Assembly: GCF_014197755.1 (NCBI RefSeq)
Contig: NZ_JACIGE010000012.1
Location: forward strand, 1 to 64,000
Length of the DNA: 64,000 nucleotides
Direction of reading: 5' to 3'
Source: Rhodocyclus tenuis
Lineage (GTDB): Bacteria > Pseudomonadota > Gammaproteobacteria > Burkholderiales > Rhodocyclaceae
Below are positions 1-8,639 of the stretch, piece by piece (positions within the stretch are counted from its first letter, which is position 1; each line of letters begins with the position of its first letter). A model generated the notes under the pieces. The model searched no databases. It saw only the letters and a list, made by a program, of their open reading frames with translations, and was not told the origin of the DNA. The position numbers were made by a program, and so were the translations under genes.

Positions 1-100
1 GCTTCGCTGAATCGACTCTTCCTCATGACTTCCTCTCTTCAAGGAAGCCATCCTCTCAAGTTTCGGATGGTCCGAAAATCCCCGGGCAGGTCAGACCTTC

Positions 101-2854
101 GTGGACCTGGTGCGCATCGTCGAAGCCATACCGCTTGCCGCGTATGACTTCCCGGTCAACCCGCCGGGCGAACCGCTACAGATCGGCGGCGGCGCCGCGG
201 CGCCGACGCAAACACCGATGAATTACCAGCCGGAAGCCGGAGAAACGACCATTGCGGTCAACGAGGACGGGCTCAAGGGAGGAAACCCTGGAGGCGTTGG
301 CGATCTCATCAACGTCGGTGCCTCGACATCGGGTACGCTGCCCTTCTCGTTTGGTGGCGACGGCGCCGCAGCGACCGGCGCGCTGGTGTGGACGGGCCTG
401 TCCGGGGCGCTGACCTCTCAGGGCCATAGCCTGTCGACGGCGATCAGCGCTGATGGCCAGACGCTCACCGCGTACTACTTGGCCAAAGGAGAAGGGGGCA
501 ACTTCCGTGTCACGGTGTTCGAAGCCGAGATCACCGATCCGGCGACCGGCGCCTATACGGTGACCCTGTTCCGCCCGGTTGACCATGCGGCCGGCGGTCA
601 GGAGAACGACCTCTTCGTCAGCCTCGGCTTCCAGGTCAAGGATGCGACAGGCGACACGAAGCCGGGCAGCGTCAGCGTGCTGATCGATGACGACACGCCG
701 GAGGTGGCGGCCGACAGCGGCAGCGTCGGCGAAGGCGCAAAACTGGAAGTCACGGCGACGAACGGCGTGCTGGCGAACGACGCCTCGGGCGCCGACGGCT
801 GGGCGGCGAGCGGCGCGGTGGTGGGTGTGGCCAAGGGCAACAACACCGCCGTTGACACCGACAACGCCACGACCGTCGGCCAGGCGATCGTCGGCCAGTA
901 CGGCACGCTGACCCTCAACGCCGACGGCAGCTACAGCTATCAGTCGAACGCCAACGCGGTCAGCGCGGACGCGCAGGACGTTTTTGTCTACACCGTCAAG
1001 GACGGTGACGGCGACCTCAAGTCGACGACGCTGACGATCAACGTCAAGGACGCCTCGGTTGCGCCGGTGGCGACCGAGGGCACGGTGTCGGAAGCAGGCC
1101 TCGACGGCGGAGTCGGTCAGGCGCCGGGAACGGCGGCGTCGGGCGACAGCGAAAAGATCACTGGCGATCTGCCCGACCAACCGGGCTATACCATTCAAAG
1201 CAGCAGCGGCACGACGGCGCACGGCAGCTGGAGTGTCGACGGTGCGACGGGCAAGTACAGCTACACGCTGACGAAGAGCACGACGGACATTACCGGACAG
1301 CCGGAGAAGGACAGCTTCACCTACACGGCGAAGGACGCTAACGGCAACACGGTGACGAACACCGTGACCATCTCCATCGTCGACGACGCGCCGAGCATCG
1401 ATATCTCGGGCAAGGTCACCTACACGCTGACGGTGGAGAATATCCCCGGCGCCCAAGCCAACTTCCACAACAGCTACGGCTATTACGTGAAGAACGCCGA
1501 CGGCACGCCGAAGGAAGGCGTGATCATCTGGGCCGACGTCAAGACCTCGGTCGGGACGAGTCTCGAGATTCCCTATAGCCCGGACCAGATCGGCTTCTTC
1601 ATCATCCCGGATGGCGCATCCTTGAATTCCTCACTCAAATCGGGCGATGCGGTCACTTTCGTCGAGGTGTCGCCCGGGCAGTGGCAGGCCAAGCTGGGCG
1701 ACCAGCTGCTGGTGGGTCATACCCACGATTCGTTCAACGGCGTGCCGTTCTCGACCAACATCCTGTTCGATGATGGCCGTCTCAATGCCGACGGCACGAA
1801 TCATGTGAAGGACAATCTGACGGTCGATGGCAACCAGAACTGGGAAGACACGATCGTTCCCGACTGGCAGGACTTCGACGACATCAACATCAACGTCAGC
1901 TTCACCAGCAACCTGCCTTCGCTGGTGACCGAAAACATCGACGTCGGCGGCGGCCGGACCGATTCCGCCGCCGCGTCGTTCGCTGGCTTGTTCTCCTCCA
2001 TGGGCAAGACCGGCGCTGACGGCCAGGGCAGCCTGACGACGACGTACGCCCTGGCGACGGTCGCCGGCACCGATTCCGGGCTTGATGTCGGCGGGGCGAG
2101 CGTGCTGCTCTTCCAGGACGCCAACGGCGACGTAGTCGGGCGCGTCGGCGGCGCCGGCGGTGCTGAGGTGCTGCGCATTCACGTCGCCACCGACGGCACG
2201 GTGACGTTGACGCAGAGCCTCGACATCGACAGTTCGGCGTCGGCACTGACGATTCTCAAGTCGGGTTCGGTCTCGCTCACAGCGACGGCGACCATCGTCG
2301 ACGGCGACGGCGATCCCGCCATTGATCATCAGGCTCTCGACATCAGCTACGCCTTCCAGTTCGTGACCGCCGACGTGGGCAGCGCGCCCGTGGTCGCCGC
2401 GTCGATTCACGGCACGCTTTTCGTCGGCGATGATGGCGACAACGCCTTCACCGGCGGTGCCGGCAACGATGTGCTGATCGGCGGTATCGGCAACGACACG
2501 CTCAACGGTGGCGCGGGCAACGACGTGCTGCGCGGCGGCGCCGGCAACGACGTACTTACGGGCGGGACCGGCGCCGACGTGTTCAAGTGGAGCCTTGCCG
2601 ATTTCGGCTCCGGCAGCGCCGTGTCGTCGGACGTCGTCAAGGACTTCGTCGCTGGCGATACGCTCGATATCGGCGATCTGCTGAGCGGTCCGGGAACGCA
2701 GCTCCAGGTCACCGTTGCCGGGGCGAATACGAGCATTCACGTAACCAATACGGCGGGGCTCGATCAGACCATCCTGCTCGAAAACTATCACGACGCCTCG
2801 GCCGACCTCATCAAGGCCGGTCTGGAGCACAGCGCCAAGTTCTCCGCCGGTTAA
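101..2854 (+). CDS. RTX/VCBS-type type I secreted adhesin, C-terminal part (5' end probably incomplete)
   Basis: Probable large surface or secreted adhesin exported by a type I secretion system. Residues about 50-200 resemble the DUF5801/T1SS-143 repeat class. Residues about 200-430 hold two VCBS/cadherin-like units, each ending in a YTVKDGDGD-like or YTAKDANGN-like stretch. Residues about 775-830 carry glycine-rich calcium-binding nonapeptides of the type GGAGNDVL. The acidic, hydrophobic tail after them is typical of the uncleaved C-terminal type I secretion signal. The protein reads as the distal part of a LapA/BapA-like giant adhesin: the N-terminal retention module and long repeats expected in that family are absent. 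The GTG start at 101 has no convincing ribosome binding site, the frame is open from about position 29, and in-frame stops lie at 8 and 26. So it is either truncated, frameshifted, or a short version. 917 aa as read. A clear terminator follows. Confidence 0.75.
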   Translation: MDLVRIVEAIPLAAYDFPVNPPGEPLQIGGGAAAPTQTPMNYQPEAGETTIAVNEDGLKGGNPGGVGDLINVGASTSGTLPFSFGGDGAAATGALVWTGLSGALTSQGHSLSTAISADGQTLTAYYLAKGEGGNFRVTVFEAEITDPATGAYTVTLFRPVDHAAGGQENDLFVSLGFQVKDATGDTKPGSVSVLIDDDTPEVAADSGSVGEGAKLEVTATNGVLANDASGADGWAASGAVVGVAKGNNTAVDTDNATTVGQAIVGQYGTLTLNADGSYSYQSNANAVSADAQDVFVYTVKDGDGDLKSTTLTINVKDASVAPVATEGTVSEAGLDGGVGQAPGTAASGDSEKITGDLPDQPGYTIQSSSGTTAHGSWSVDGATGKYSYTLTKSTTDITGQPEKDSFTYTAKDANGNTVTNTVTISIVDDAPSIDISGKVTYTLTVENIPGAQANFHNSYGYYVKNADGTPKEGVIIWADVKTSVGTSLEIPYSPDQIGFFIIPDGASLNSSLKSGDAVTFVEVSPGQWQAKLGDQLLVGHTHDSFNGVPFSTNILFDDGRLNADGTNHVKDNLTVDGNQNWEDTIVPDWQDFDDININVSFTSNLPSLVTENIDVGGGRTDSAAASFAGLFSSMGKTGADGQGSLTTTYALATVAGTDSGLDVGGASVLLFQDANGDVVGRVGGAGGAEVLRIHVATDGTVTLTQSLDIDSSASALTILKSGSVSLTATATIVDGDGDPAIDHQALDISYAFQFVTADVGSAPVVAASIHGTLFVGDDGDNAFTGGAGNDVLIGGIGNDTLNGGAGNDVLRGGAGNDVLTGGTGADVFKWSLADFGSGSAVSSDVVKDFVAGDTLDIGDLLSGPGTQLQVTVAGANTSIHVTNTAGLDQTILLENYHDASADLIKAGLEHSAKFSAG

Positions 2855-2877
2855 GGGCGGGCGGCGCCAGCCAAGGG

Positions 2878-2905
2878 CGGCGGGGGGCGAACCCCGCCGT
2901 TTTTT
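2878..2905 (+). terminator. Rho-independent terminator after the RTX gene
   Basis: Perfect 8-bp stem (CGGCGGGG at 2878-2885 with CCCCGCCG at 2892-2899), 6-nt loop, then six T residues (2900-2905). It lies 24 bp after the adhesin stop codon and separates that gene from the converging YqaA gene. Confidence 0.9.
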
Positions 2906-2921
2906 GTGGGGGCGCGTCGTT

Positions 2922-3350
2922 CTAGGCGGAAAGTAGTGCCCCCTGCGCCACCACCCAGTAACGTGCGCCCTTGCCGACGGCCATGAATACCACGCACGGC
3001 AGCCAGTGCAGCCGCAGCCAGCCGGCCGTAACGCACAGCGCGTCACCGACGAGCGGCGCCCAGGCGAGCAGCAATATCGGCGCGCCCCAGCGCCGCACGC
3101 GTTCGAGCTGCGGCAGCGCTTCCAGACGCTGCCATTTCGGCAGCCAGCGGCCGCAGGCCCACGAGACCATGCCGCCGAGCGTGTTGCCGAGCGTTGCCAG
3201 CAGCAAGGCGCTCGACAACTGCTCGGGATAGGCGCGCAGCAGCGCGAACAGTACGGCCTCGGAACCGCCCGGCAGCAGGGTTGCGCCGAGGAAACTGGCG
3301 AGGAAAAGGCCGCCAAGGCTGGCGTCGGCGGAAAGGTTGAACCAGTCCAA
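2922..3350 (-). CDS. YqaA/DedA (SNARE-associated) family small membrane protein
   Basis: 142-aa integral membrane protein of the YqaA branch of the DedA/VTT superfamily. Several hydrophobic segments are visible, with conserved features of the family: an early FLGATLLPGGSEA segment, a GNTLGG turn and a W-x-P-L-x-G-D stretch near residue 100. DedA proteins are linked to lipid scrambling and membrane homeostasis; YqaA itself has no firm function. It is divergent from ilvA, with start codons 40 bp apart. Assignment by motif and length is good; the biochemical role is not established. Confidence 0.8.
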   Translation of the reverse strand: MDWFNLSADASLGGLFLASFLGATLLPGGSEAVLFALLRAYPEQLSSALLLATLGNTLGGMVSWACGRWLPKWQRLEALPQLERVRRWGAPILLLAWAPLVGDALCVTAGWLRLHWLPCVVFMAVGKGARYWVVAQGALLSA

Positions 3351-3352
3351 GG

Positions 3353-3361
3353 TGCTAGAAT
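3353..3361 (+). promoter_or_regulatory. Extended -10 promoter element for ilvA
   Basis: TGCTAGAAT, an extended -10 box 29 bp before the ATG at 3391. The same nine bases occur before rep at 19344. No good -35 is visible, as is common with TGn extended -10 promoters. It lies inside the divergent ilvA/yqaA gap, so the two promoters overlap. Confidence 0.5.
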
Positions 3362-3390
3362 TCCCTTCTGTTGATTCGAAGAAGCGCCCA

Positions 3391-4902
3391 ATGCACCCGG
3401 ATTATCTGGAAAAAATCCTCAACGCGCAGGTTTACGACGTCGCCATCGAAACGCCGCTGGACCTGGCAAGCAGCCTTTCCGCACGTGTCGGCAACCGCAT
3501 CCTGATCAAGCGCGAGGACATGCAGCCGGTGTTCTCCTTCAAGCTGCGCGGTGCCTACAACAAGATCGCCAGACTCTCGCCCGAAAAGCTCAAGCGCGGC
3601 GTCATCTGCGCCTCGGCCGGCAACCACGCGCAAGGCGTCGCGCTGTCGGCGGCGAAGATCGGCTGTCGCGCGGTGATCGTCATGCCGACGACGACGCCGG
3701 CGATCAAGGTCGACGCGGTGCGCAGCCGCGGCGGCGAGGTCGTCCTGGTCGGCGATTCCTTCGACGAGGCCTGCGCGCATGCGGTCGAACTGGAAAAGAA
3801 GGAAAAGCTGACCTTCGTGCACCCCTTCGACGATCCCGACGTGATCGCCGGTCAGGGCACCATCGGCATGGAAATCCTGCGTCAGCACGCCAAGCCGATC
3901 CACGCCGTGTTCGTCGCCATCGGTGGCGGCGGTCTGGCCGCGGGGGTCGGCGCCTACATCAAGCGCGTGCGCCCGGACGTTCGCGTCATCGGCGTCGAAA
4001 CCTTCGACGCCGACGCCATGGCGCAATCGCTCGCTGCCGGCAAGCGCGTGCGTCTCGAACAGGTTGGCCTGTTCGCCGACGGCACGGCGGTCAAGCTGGT
4101 CGGCGAGGAGACCTTCCGCATCTGCCGCGAGGTGATCGACGAGGTCGTGCGCGTCGATACCGACGCCATCTGCGCTGCGATCAAGGACGTGTTCGAGGAC
4201 ACGCGCTCGATCCTCGAACCTTCGGGCGCACTGGCGATCGCCGGCGCCAAGGAATACGCCAAGCGCCACAAGCTCAAGGACAAGACGCTGGTCGCCATTG
4301 CCTCCGGCGCCAACACCAACTTCGACCGCCTGCGCTTCGTCGCCGAGCGCGCCGAAATCGGCGAGCAGCGCGAGGCCGTTCTGGCCGTGACGCTGCCCGA
4401 GAAGCCCGGCAGCTACAAGAAGTTCCTGTCGCTGATCGGCAAGCGCAACATCACCGAATTCAACTACCGCTACAACGACGCGCGTGCAGCGCACGTCTAT
4501 GTCGGCATGCAGGTCGCTTCGCGCGCCGAGTCGCTCAAGCTGGTCGAACAGCTGAGCAAGCACGGCTACGCCACGCTCGACCTGACCGACGACGAAATGG
4601 CCAAGCTGCATGTGCGCCACATGGTCGGCGGGCACGCGCCGCAGATCGACAACGAGCTCGTCTATCGCTTCGAATTCCCCGAGCGCCCGGGCGCGCTGAT
4701 GAATTTCCTCAACCAGATGAGCGCCGGCTGGAACATCAGCCTGTTCCATTATCGCAACCACGGCGCCGACTACGGCCGCGTGCTGGTCGGCATGCAGGTG
4801 CCGCCGGCCGAGATGGGCGAGTTCCAGGCTTTCCTCAAGGGCCTCGGCTACGCGCACTGGAACGAGACGGAAAACCCCGCCTACCGGCTTTTCCTCGGCT
4901 GA
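3391..4902 (+). CDS. ilvA: Threonine ammonia-lyase, biosynthetic (threonine deaminase)
   Basis: PLP enzyme converting L-threonine to 2-oxobutanoate, the first step of isoleucine synthesis. The PLP lysine is K51 in SFKLRGAYNK, and a GGGGLAAG phosphate-binding loop lies near residue 180. The C-terminal third (about 330-503) contains two ACT-like regulatory subdomains (each with an LPEKPGS- or FPERPGA-like start), the arrangement that gives isoleucine inhibition and valine activation in E. coli IlvA. 503 aa is the usual length. I chose the ATG at 3391 because homologues begin around a YLxxILxAxVYDVA segment; an in-frame ATG at 3337 would run into the divergent yqaA gene. The aminotransferase gene begins 6 bp downstream, suggesting an operon. 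Confidence 0.93.
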   Translation: MHPDYLEKILNAQVYDVAIETPLDLASSLSARVGNRILIKREDMQPVFSFKLRGAYNKIARLSPEKLKRGVICASAGNHAQGVALSAAKIGCRAVIVMPTTTPAIKVDAVRSRGGEVVLVGDSFDEACAHAVELEKKEKLTFVHPFDDPDVIAGQGTIGMEILRQHAKPIHAVFVAIGGGGLAAGVGAYIKRVRPDVRVIGVETFDADAMAQSLAAGKRVRLEQVGLFADGTAVKLVGEETFRICREVIDEVVRVDTDAICAAIKDVFEDTRSILEPSGALAIAGAKEYAKRHKLKDKTLVAIASGANTNFDRLRFVAERAEIGEQREAVLAVTLPEKPGSYKKFLSLIGKRNITEFNYRYNDARAAHVYVGMQVASRAESLKLVEQLSKHGYATLDLTDDEMAKLHVRHMVGGHAPQIDNELVYRFEFPERPGALMNFLNQMSAGWNISLFHYRNHGADYGRVLVGMQVPPAEMGEFQAFLKGLGYAHWNETENPAYRLFLG

Positions 4903-4908
4903 AGCGAA

Positions 4909-6153
4909 ATGGCGATGAACGAAACCAATTCCGCAAGGGCGGCGGCTTCGACGCCGCTGACTGCCAGTCCGCTTGGTAGCGGCGCGGCGAAAGCCACGAG
5001 TTCTTTCGATTTCGACCGCATCATCGAACGCCGCGACGGCGATTCGCTCAAGTGGAACCGCTACGCTGGCCGCGATGTTCTGCCGCTGTGGGTGGCCGAC
5101 ATGGATTTCGCGACGCCGCCGGCAGTGCTCGCGGCGGTGCGCGAGCGCGTCGAGCACGGCATCCTCGGCTACGCGGTGCCGACGCCGGACGTGGTCGCCG
5201 CCGTCGTCGGCCATCTCGAGCGTCAATACGGCTGGCAGGTCGATCCGGAATGGATCGTCTGGCTGCCGGGTCTGGTCACCGGCCTCAACGTCGCCTGTCG
5301 CGCCGTCGACGGTGGCGTGCTGACGGCGACGCCGGTCTATCCGCCTTTCCTCTCGGCGCCCAAGCTCTCCGGCCGGGCGCTGACGACGGTGCCGCTGATC
5401 GAGGTGAATGGCCGCTGGCAGTTCGATTTTCCGGCGCTTGCCGCCGCCTGCGCTGGCGACAAGGCACCGGCGCTGCTGCTGCTCTGTCACCCGCACAACC
5501 CGGTTGGCCGCGCCTGGGACGAGGACGAACTCGCGCAGCTCGCCGATTTCTGCCGCTGCCACGACCTGATCGTCTGTTCCGACGAAATCCACTGCGACCT
5601 GATCCTCGACACGCAGCGCCGCCACCAGCCCTTCGCCTGCATCGACGAAGACGCCGCGGCGCGCAGCATCACGCTGATGGCGCCGTCGAAAACCTACAAC
5701 ATCCCCGGCCTCGGCTGCGCCTGGGCGGTCATTTCCGATCCCGAACTGCGCCGTCGCTTCAGCGGCGTGATGAACGGCATCGTGCCGCACGTGAATGTGC
5801 TCGGCTACGCCGCCTGCGCGGCGGCGCTGAACGATTGCGAAGACTGGCGGCTGGCGCTGATCGACTATCTGCGCGGCAACCGCGACCGCGTCGAGGCGGC
5901 GGTGGCGGCGATGCCCGGCGTGTCGATGACGCATATCGAAGCCGGCTACCTCGCCTGGATCGACGCGCGCGCGTTGAATGTTGCCAATCCGGCGGCATTC
6001 TTCGAAGCGGCCGGCGTCGGCCTCAACAACGGCGCCGATTTCGGCCTGCCCGGCTGGGTGCGCCTCAATTACGGCTGCCCGCGCGCGACGCTCGACGCCG
6101 CGCTGGCACGCATGGACGCCGCCTGCCGCGAGGCGGCGCAGGCTTCGCGGTAG
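4909..6153 (+). CDS. MalY/PatB-family PLP aminotransferase, probable cystathionine beta-lyase
   Basis: Fold-type I class I/II aminotransferase of the MalY/PatB group. The N-terminal signature is FDRIIERRxxxSLKWN with WVADMDF soon after; SDEIHCDL follows in the middle, and the PLP lysine lies in APSKTYNIPGL near residue 267. Family members cleave cystathionine or cysteine S-conjugates (C-S beta-lyase). The first 25-30 residues are low complexity and may be dispensable; start codons at 4909 and 4915 are equivalent. It lies 6 bp after ilvA and 32 bp before the carboxypeptidase gene, so co-transcription is likely. Substrate is not defined by sequence alone. Confidence 0.85.
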   Translation: MAMNETNSARAAASTPLTASPLGSGAAKATSSFDFDRIIERRDGDSLKWNRYAGRDVLPLWVADMDFATPPAVLAAVRERVEHGILGYAVPTPDVVAAVVGHLERQYGWQVDPEWIVWLPGLVTGLNVACRAVDGGVLTATPVYPPFLSAPKLSGRALTTVPLIEVNGRWQFDFPALAAACAGDKAPALLLLCHPHNPVGRAWDEDELAQLADFCRCHDLIVCSDEIHCDLILDTQRRHQPFACIDEDAAARSITLMAPSKTYNIPGLGCAWAVISDPELRRRFSGVMNGIVPHVNVLGYAACAAALNDCEDWRLALIDYLRGNRDRVEAAVAAMPGVSMTHIEAGYLAWIDARALNVANPAAFFEAAGVGLNNGADFGLPGWVRLNYGCPRATLDAALARMDAACREAAQASR

Positions 6154-6185
6154 TCCGCGGCAAACCGTCTTTCCCGGAAATTTTC

Positions 6186-7337
6186 ATGTCCCGATTTAGT
6201 CGTTTTTTCACCGGCCTTCTCAGCGTCGTGCTGCTGGCCGCCACTCCCATCTTTGCCTCGGCCCAGCAACAGCCGCCGGCACCGGCGCTGGCCGCCAAGT
6301 CCTGGTTGCTGATCGAAGCGGGTTCCGGGCAGACGCTGGCGGCGCAGGCCGCCGACGAGCGTCTAGAACCGGCATCGCTGACCAAGCTGATGACCGCTTA
6401 TCTCACTTTTGCCGCGCTCAAACAGGGCGTGCTCAAGCGCGACCAGTCGCTGATCGTTTCCGAAAAAGCCTGGCGCGCGCCGGGTTCGCGCATGTTCATC
6501 CAGGTCGGCAAGCCGGTTGCCGTCGAAGACCTGATCAAGGGAATGATCGTGCAGTCGGGCAATGACGCGACCACCGCGCTGGCCGAGGCGATCGGCAGCA
6601 GCGAGGAGCAGTTCGCGCAGATGATGAACCGCGAAGCGCAGCGCCTCGGCATGAAGGCAACCAGCTTCCGCAACGCCACCGGCCTGCCTGACCCGCAGCA
6701 TTACACGACGGCGCGCGATCTGGCGACGCTGGCCATGGCGCTGATCCGCGACTTCCCCGACGACTACGCGCGCTACTACTCGATCAAGGAATTCCGCTAC
6801 AACAACATCACGCAGCCCAACCGCAACCGCCTGCTGTGGATGGACCCGGGCGTCGACGGCATGAAGACCGGTCATACCGACGCCGCCGGCTATTGCCTGA
6901 TCGCCTCGGCCAAGCGCGGTCCACGCCGTCTGCTCTCGGTTGTTCTCGGCACCGAGTCCGACGCGATGCGTGCGCAGGAGTCGCTCAAGCTGCTCAACTT
7001 CGGCTTCCAGTATTTCGATGCCGTGCAGCTCTACGCGAAAAACCAGCCGGTATCCCGGCTGAAGGTATGGAAGGGCAGCGAAGCCACCGTCGCCGCGGGC
7101 TTCGCGAACGATTTCATCGTCGCCGTGCCGAAGGGCTACGCCGGCCGCGTCAAGGCCGAGCTGGTTTCGCAGCAACCGCTGCTGGCGCCGGTGTCGGCCG
7201 GGCAGATCGTCGGCAAGCTGCGCGTCAGCGTCGACGGCAAACCCTGGGGCGAATACCCGGTGCCGGCGCTGAGCGCAGTACCGACCGCTGGCGCTTTGGG
7301 CCGGATGGTCGATACGGTTCGCTTGTGGTTCAACTGA
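6186..7337 (+). CDS. dacC: D-alanyl-D-alanine carboxypeptidase (penicillin-binding protein 5/6 type)
   Basis: Periplasmic low-molecular-mass penicillin-binding protein that trims the terminal D-Ala from peptidoglycan pentapeptides. A signal peptide ends near AFASAQQ (about residue 26). The three active-site motifs are intact: S64-L-T-K67, S124-G-N126 and K227-T-G229. The C-terminal region carries the beta-rich PBP5-type domain and ends in an amphipathic stretch (about 370-383) that anchors such proteins on the inner membrane. 383 aa matches the family. The ATG at 6186 is chosen because the signal peptide begins there; the frame stays open far upstream only as a shadow of the previous gene. 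The downstream D-amino-acid transaminase fits a D-amino-acid/cell-wall theme. The symbol could equally be dacA. Confidence 0.9.
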   Translation: MSRFSRFFTGLLSVVLLAATPIFASAQQQPPAPALAAKSWLLIEAGSGQTLAAQAADERLEPASLTKLMTAYLTFAALKQGVLKRDQSLIVSEKAWRAPGSRMFIQVGKPVAVEDLIKGMIVQSGNDATTALAEAIGSSEEQFAQMMNREAQRLGMKATSFRNATGLPDPQHYTTARDLATLAMALIRDFPDDYARYYSIKEFRYNNITQPNRNRLLWMDPGVDGMKTGHTDAAGYCLIASAKRGPRRLLSVVLGTESDAMRAQESLKLLNFGFQYFDAVQLYAKNQPVSRLKVWKGSEATVAAGFANDFIVAVPKGYAGRVKAELVSQQPLLAPVSAGQIVGKLRVSVDGKPWGEYPVPALSAVPTAGALGRMVDTVRLWFN

Positions 7338-7373
7338 TTCGAAACTGATTGGCTTGAGTTTCCGGGGTTGGCG

Positions 7374-8234
7374 ATGACGGTCTATCTGAACGGAGAGTTC
7401 CTGCCGCTGGCCGAGGCGAAGATTTCGCCGCTCGACCGCGGTTTCCTCTTCGGCGACGGCGTCTACGAGGTGATCCCGGTCTATTCGCGCCGGCCGTTCC
7501 GCCTCGACGAACATCTGGCGCGCCTGCAGAACACGCTCGACGGCATCCGCCTCGCCAATCCGCTGTCGCCCGAGGGCTGGCGCGCTGTGCTGGCGCGGCT
7601 GGTGGCCGAGGCCGAGAGCGACGACCAGTCGGTGCTGCTGCAGGTGACGCGCGGCGCCGACAGCAAGCGCGACCACGCTTTTCCGCGTGGTGTACCGCCG
7701 ACCGTCTTCGCTTTTTCGTCGCCGCTGGTGACGCCGGGCGAGGTCGTGCGTGCTGCCGGCATCAGCGCGATCAGCGTTCCCGACCCACGCTGGAAACGCT
7801 GCGACCTGAAGGTGATTTCGCTGCTGGCCAACGTGCTGGCGCGGCAGCAGGCGGTCGACGCCGGCTGCGTCGAAACGATCCTGCTGCGCGACGGGTTGCT
7901 CAGCGAGGGCGCCGCGTCGAACATCTTCGTCGTCCACGACGGTGTGCTGCTGGCACCGCCGAAAGACTGGCGCATGCTGCCGGGCGTCACCTACGACGTG
8001 GTACTCGAACTCGCCGCGCGCCACGGCATGCCGTATCAGGTGCGCGACATTGCCGAGAGCGAAGTACGCAGCGCCGATGAACTGTGGATGACGTCGTCGA
8101 CCAAGGAGGTATTGCCGATCGTCACGCTCGACGGGCAGCCGGTCGGCAGTGGCCGGCCGGGGCCGGCGGCGGCGCAGATGTACGCGTGGTATGCCGCCTT
8201 TCGCGACGAGGTAATGAGGAAAGCCGATGACTGA
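7374..8234 (+). CDS. dat: D-amino acid aminotransferase (class IV PLP transaminase)
   Basis: Fold-type IV transaminase interconverting D-alanine and D-glutamate with their 2-oxo acids, supplying cell-wall D-amino acids. It starts VYLNGEFLPL and has DRGFLFGDGVYEV near residue 24. The PLP lysine is in CDLKVISLLANVLARQ near residue 145, and the cofactor-binding segment is SEGAASNIF. 286 aa is typical. The ATG at 7374 is used rather than the TTG at 7368. The stop overlaps the start of ybeD, so the two are translationally coupled. Branched-chain or aminodeoxychorismate-lyase activity is an alternative within the fold, but the motif pattern fits Dat best. Confidence 0.87.
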   Translation: MTVYLNGEFLPLAEAKISPLDRGFLFGDGVYEVIPVYSRRPFRLDEHLARLQNTLDGIRLANPLSPEGWRAVLARLVAEAESDDQSVLLQVTRGADSKRDHAFPRGVPPTVFAFSSPLVTPGEVVRAAGISAISVPDPRWKRCDLKVISLLANVLARQQAVDAGCVETILLRDGLLSEGAASNIFVVHDGVLLAPPKDWRMLPGVTYDVVLELAARHGMPYQVRDIAESEVRSADELWMTSSTKEVLPIVTLDGQPVGSGRPGPAAAQMYAWYAAFRDEVMRKADD

Positions 8235-8538
8235 ACCTGTTTCCGCGCCACCGGGCGCTCCTGCCGGCAAGGGCGACAGTGCAGATGCGCTGTTCAACTT
8301 CCCCTGCGCCTTTCCGCTGAAGATCATGGGCCGTGCCGACGCGGCGCTGGCGCAGGAGGTGTTCACCGTCGTCGTCCGCCACGATCCGGGCTTCGACGGC
8401 GCCAGCATGGAAATGCGCGCCTCCAGCGGCGGCAAGTACGTCAGCCTGACATGCACGATCACCGCCGTATCGCGGCCGCAGCTCGACGCGCTGTATCGCG
8501 AGCTGAGCGCGCATCCGCTGGTCAAGGTGGTGCTGTGA
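8227..8538 (+). CDS. ybeD: YbeD family protein (DUF493)
   Basis: 103-aa protein of the DUF493/YbeD family, an ACT-like ferredoxin fold. Conserved features seen are FNFPCAFPLKIMG near residue 23 and the C-terminal LSAHPLVKVVL. In many proteobacteria, including E. coli, this gene sits between the dac gene and lipB, exactly as here, and it is presumed to have a regulatory link to lipoate metabolism. The ATG overlaps the dat stop by 8 bp (ATGACTGA). The N-terminal 20 residues are variable and glycine/alanine-rich. Confidence 0.9.
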   Translation: MTEPVSAPPGAPAGKGDSADALFNFPCAFPLKIMGRADAALAQEVFTVVVRHDPGFDGASMEMRASSGGKYVSLTCTITAVSRPQLDALYRELSAHPLVKVVL

Positions 8539-8639
8539 GCGCGCGCAGGCTGCTTCGCCCGGAATCGTTCCGGTTGGCGCTTGCTGTCCGCGGCCTTCGC
8601 TGATCCGCGTTCTGCCGACGCTGCTGCCGAGCACTTCCG

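Noticed and set aside
3337-3390. Upstream in-frame ATG for ilvA
   Set aside because: It would overlap the divergent yqaA start; homologues begin near 3391, and the extended -10 at 3353 would then lie inside the gene.
3355-5934. 859-codon open frame on the minus strand
   Set aside because: It lies antisense to ilvA and the MalY gene and its protein is Arg/Asp/His-rich with no domain. High GC third positions create such shadow frames.
5052-6185. Long N-terminal extension of the carboxypeptidase frame
   Set aside because: It is the out-of-frame shadow of the MalY gene; the signal peptide starts at 6186.
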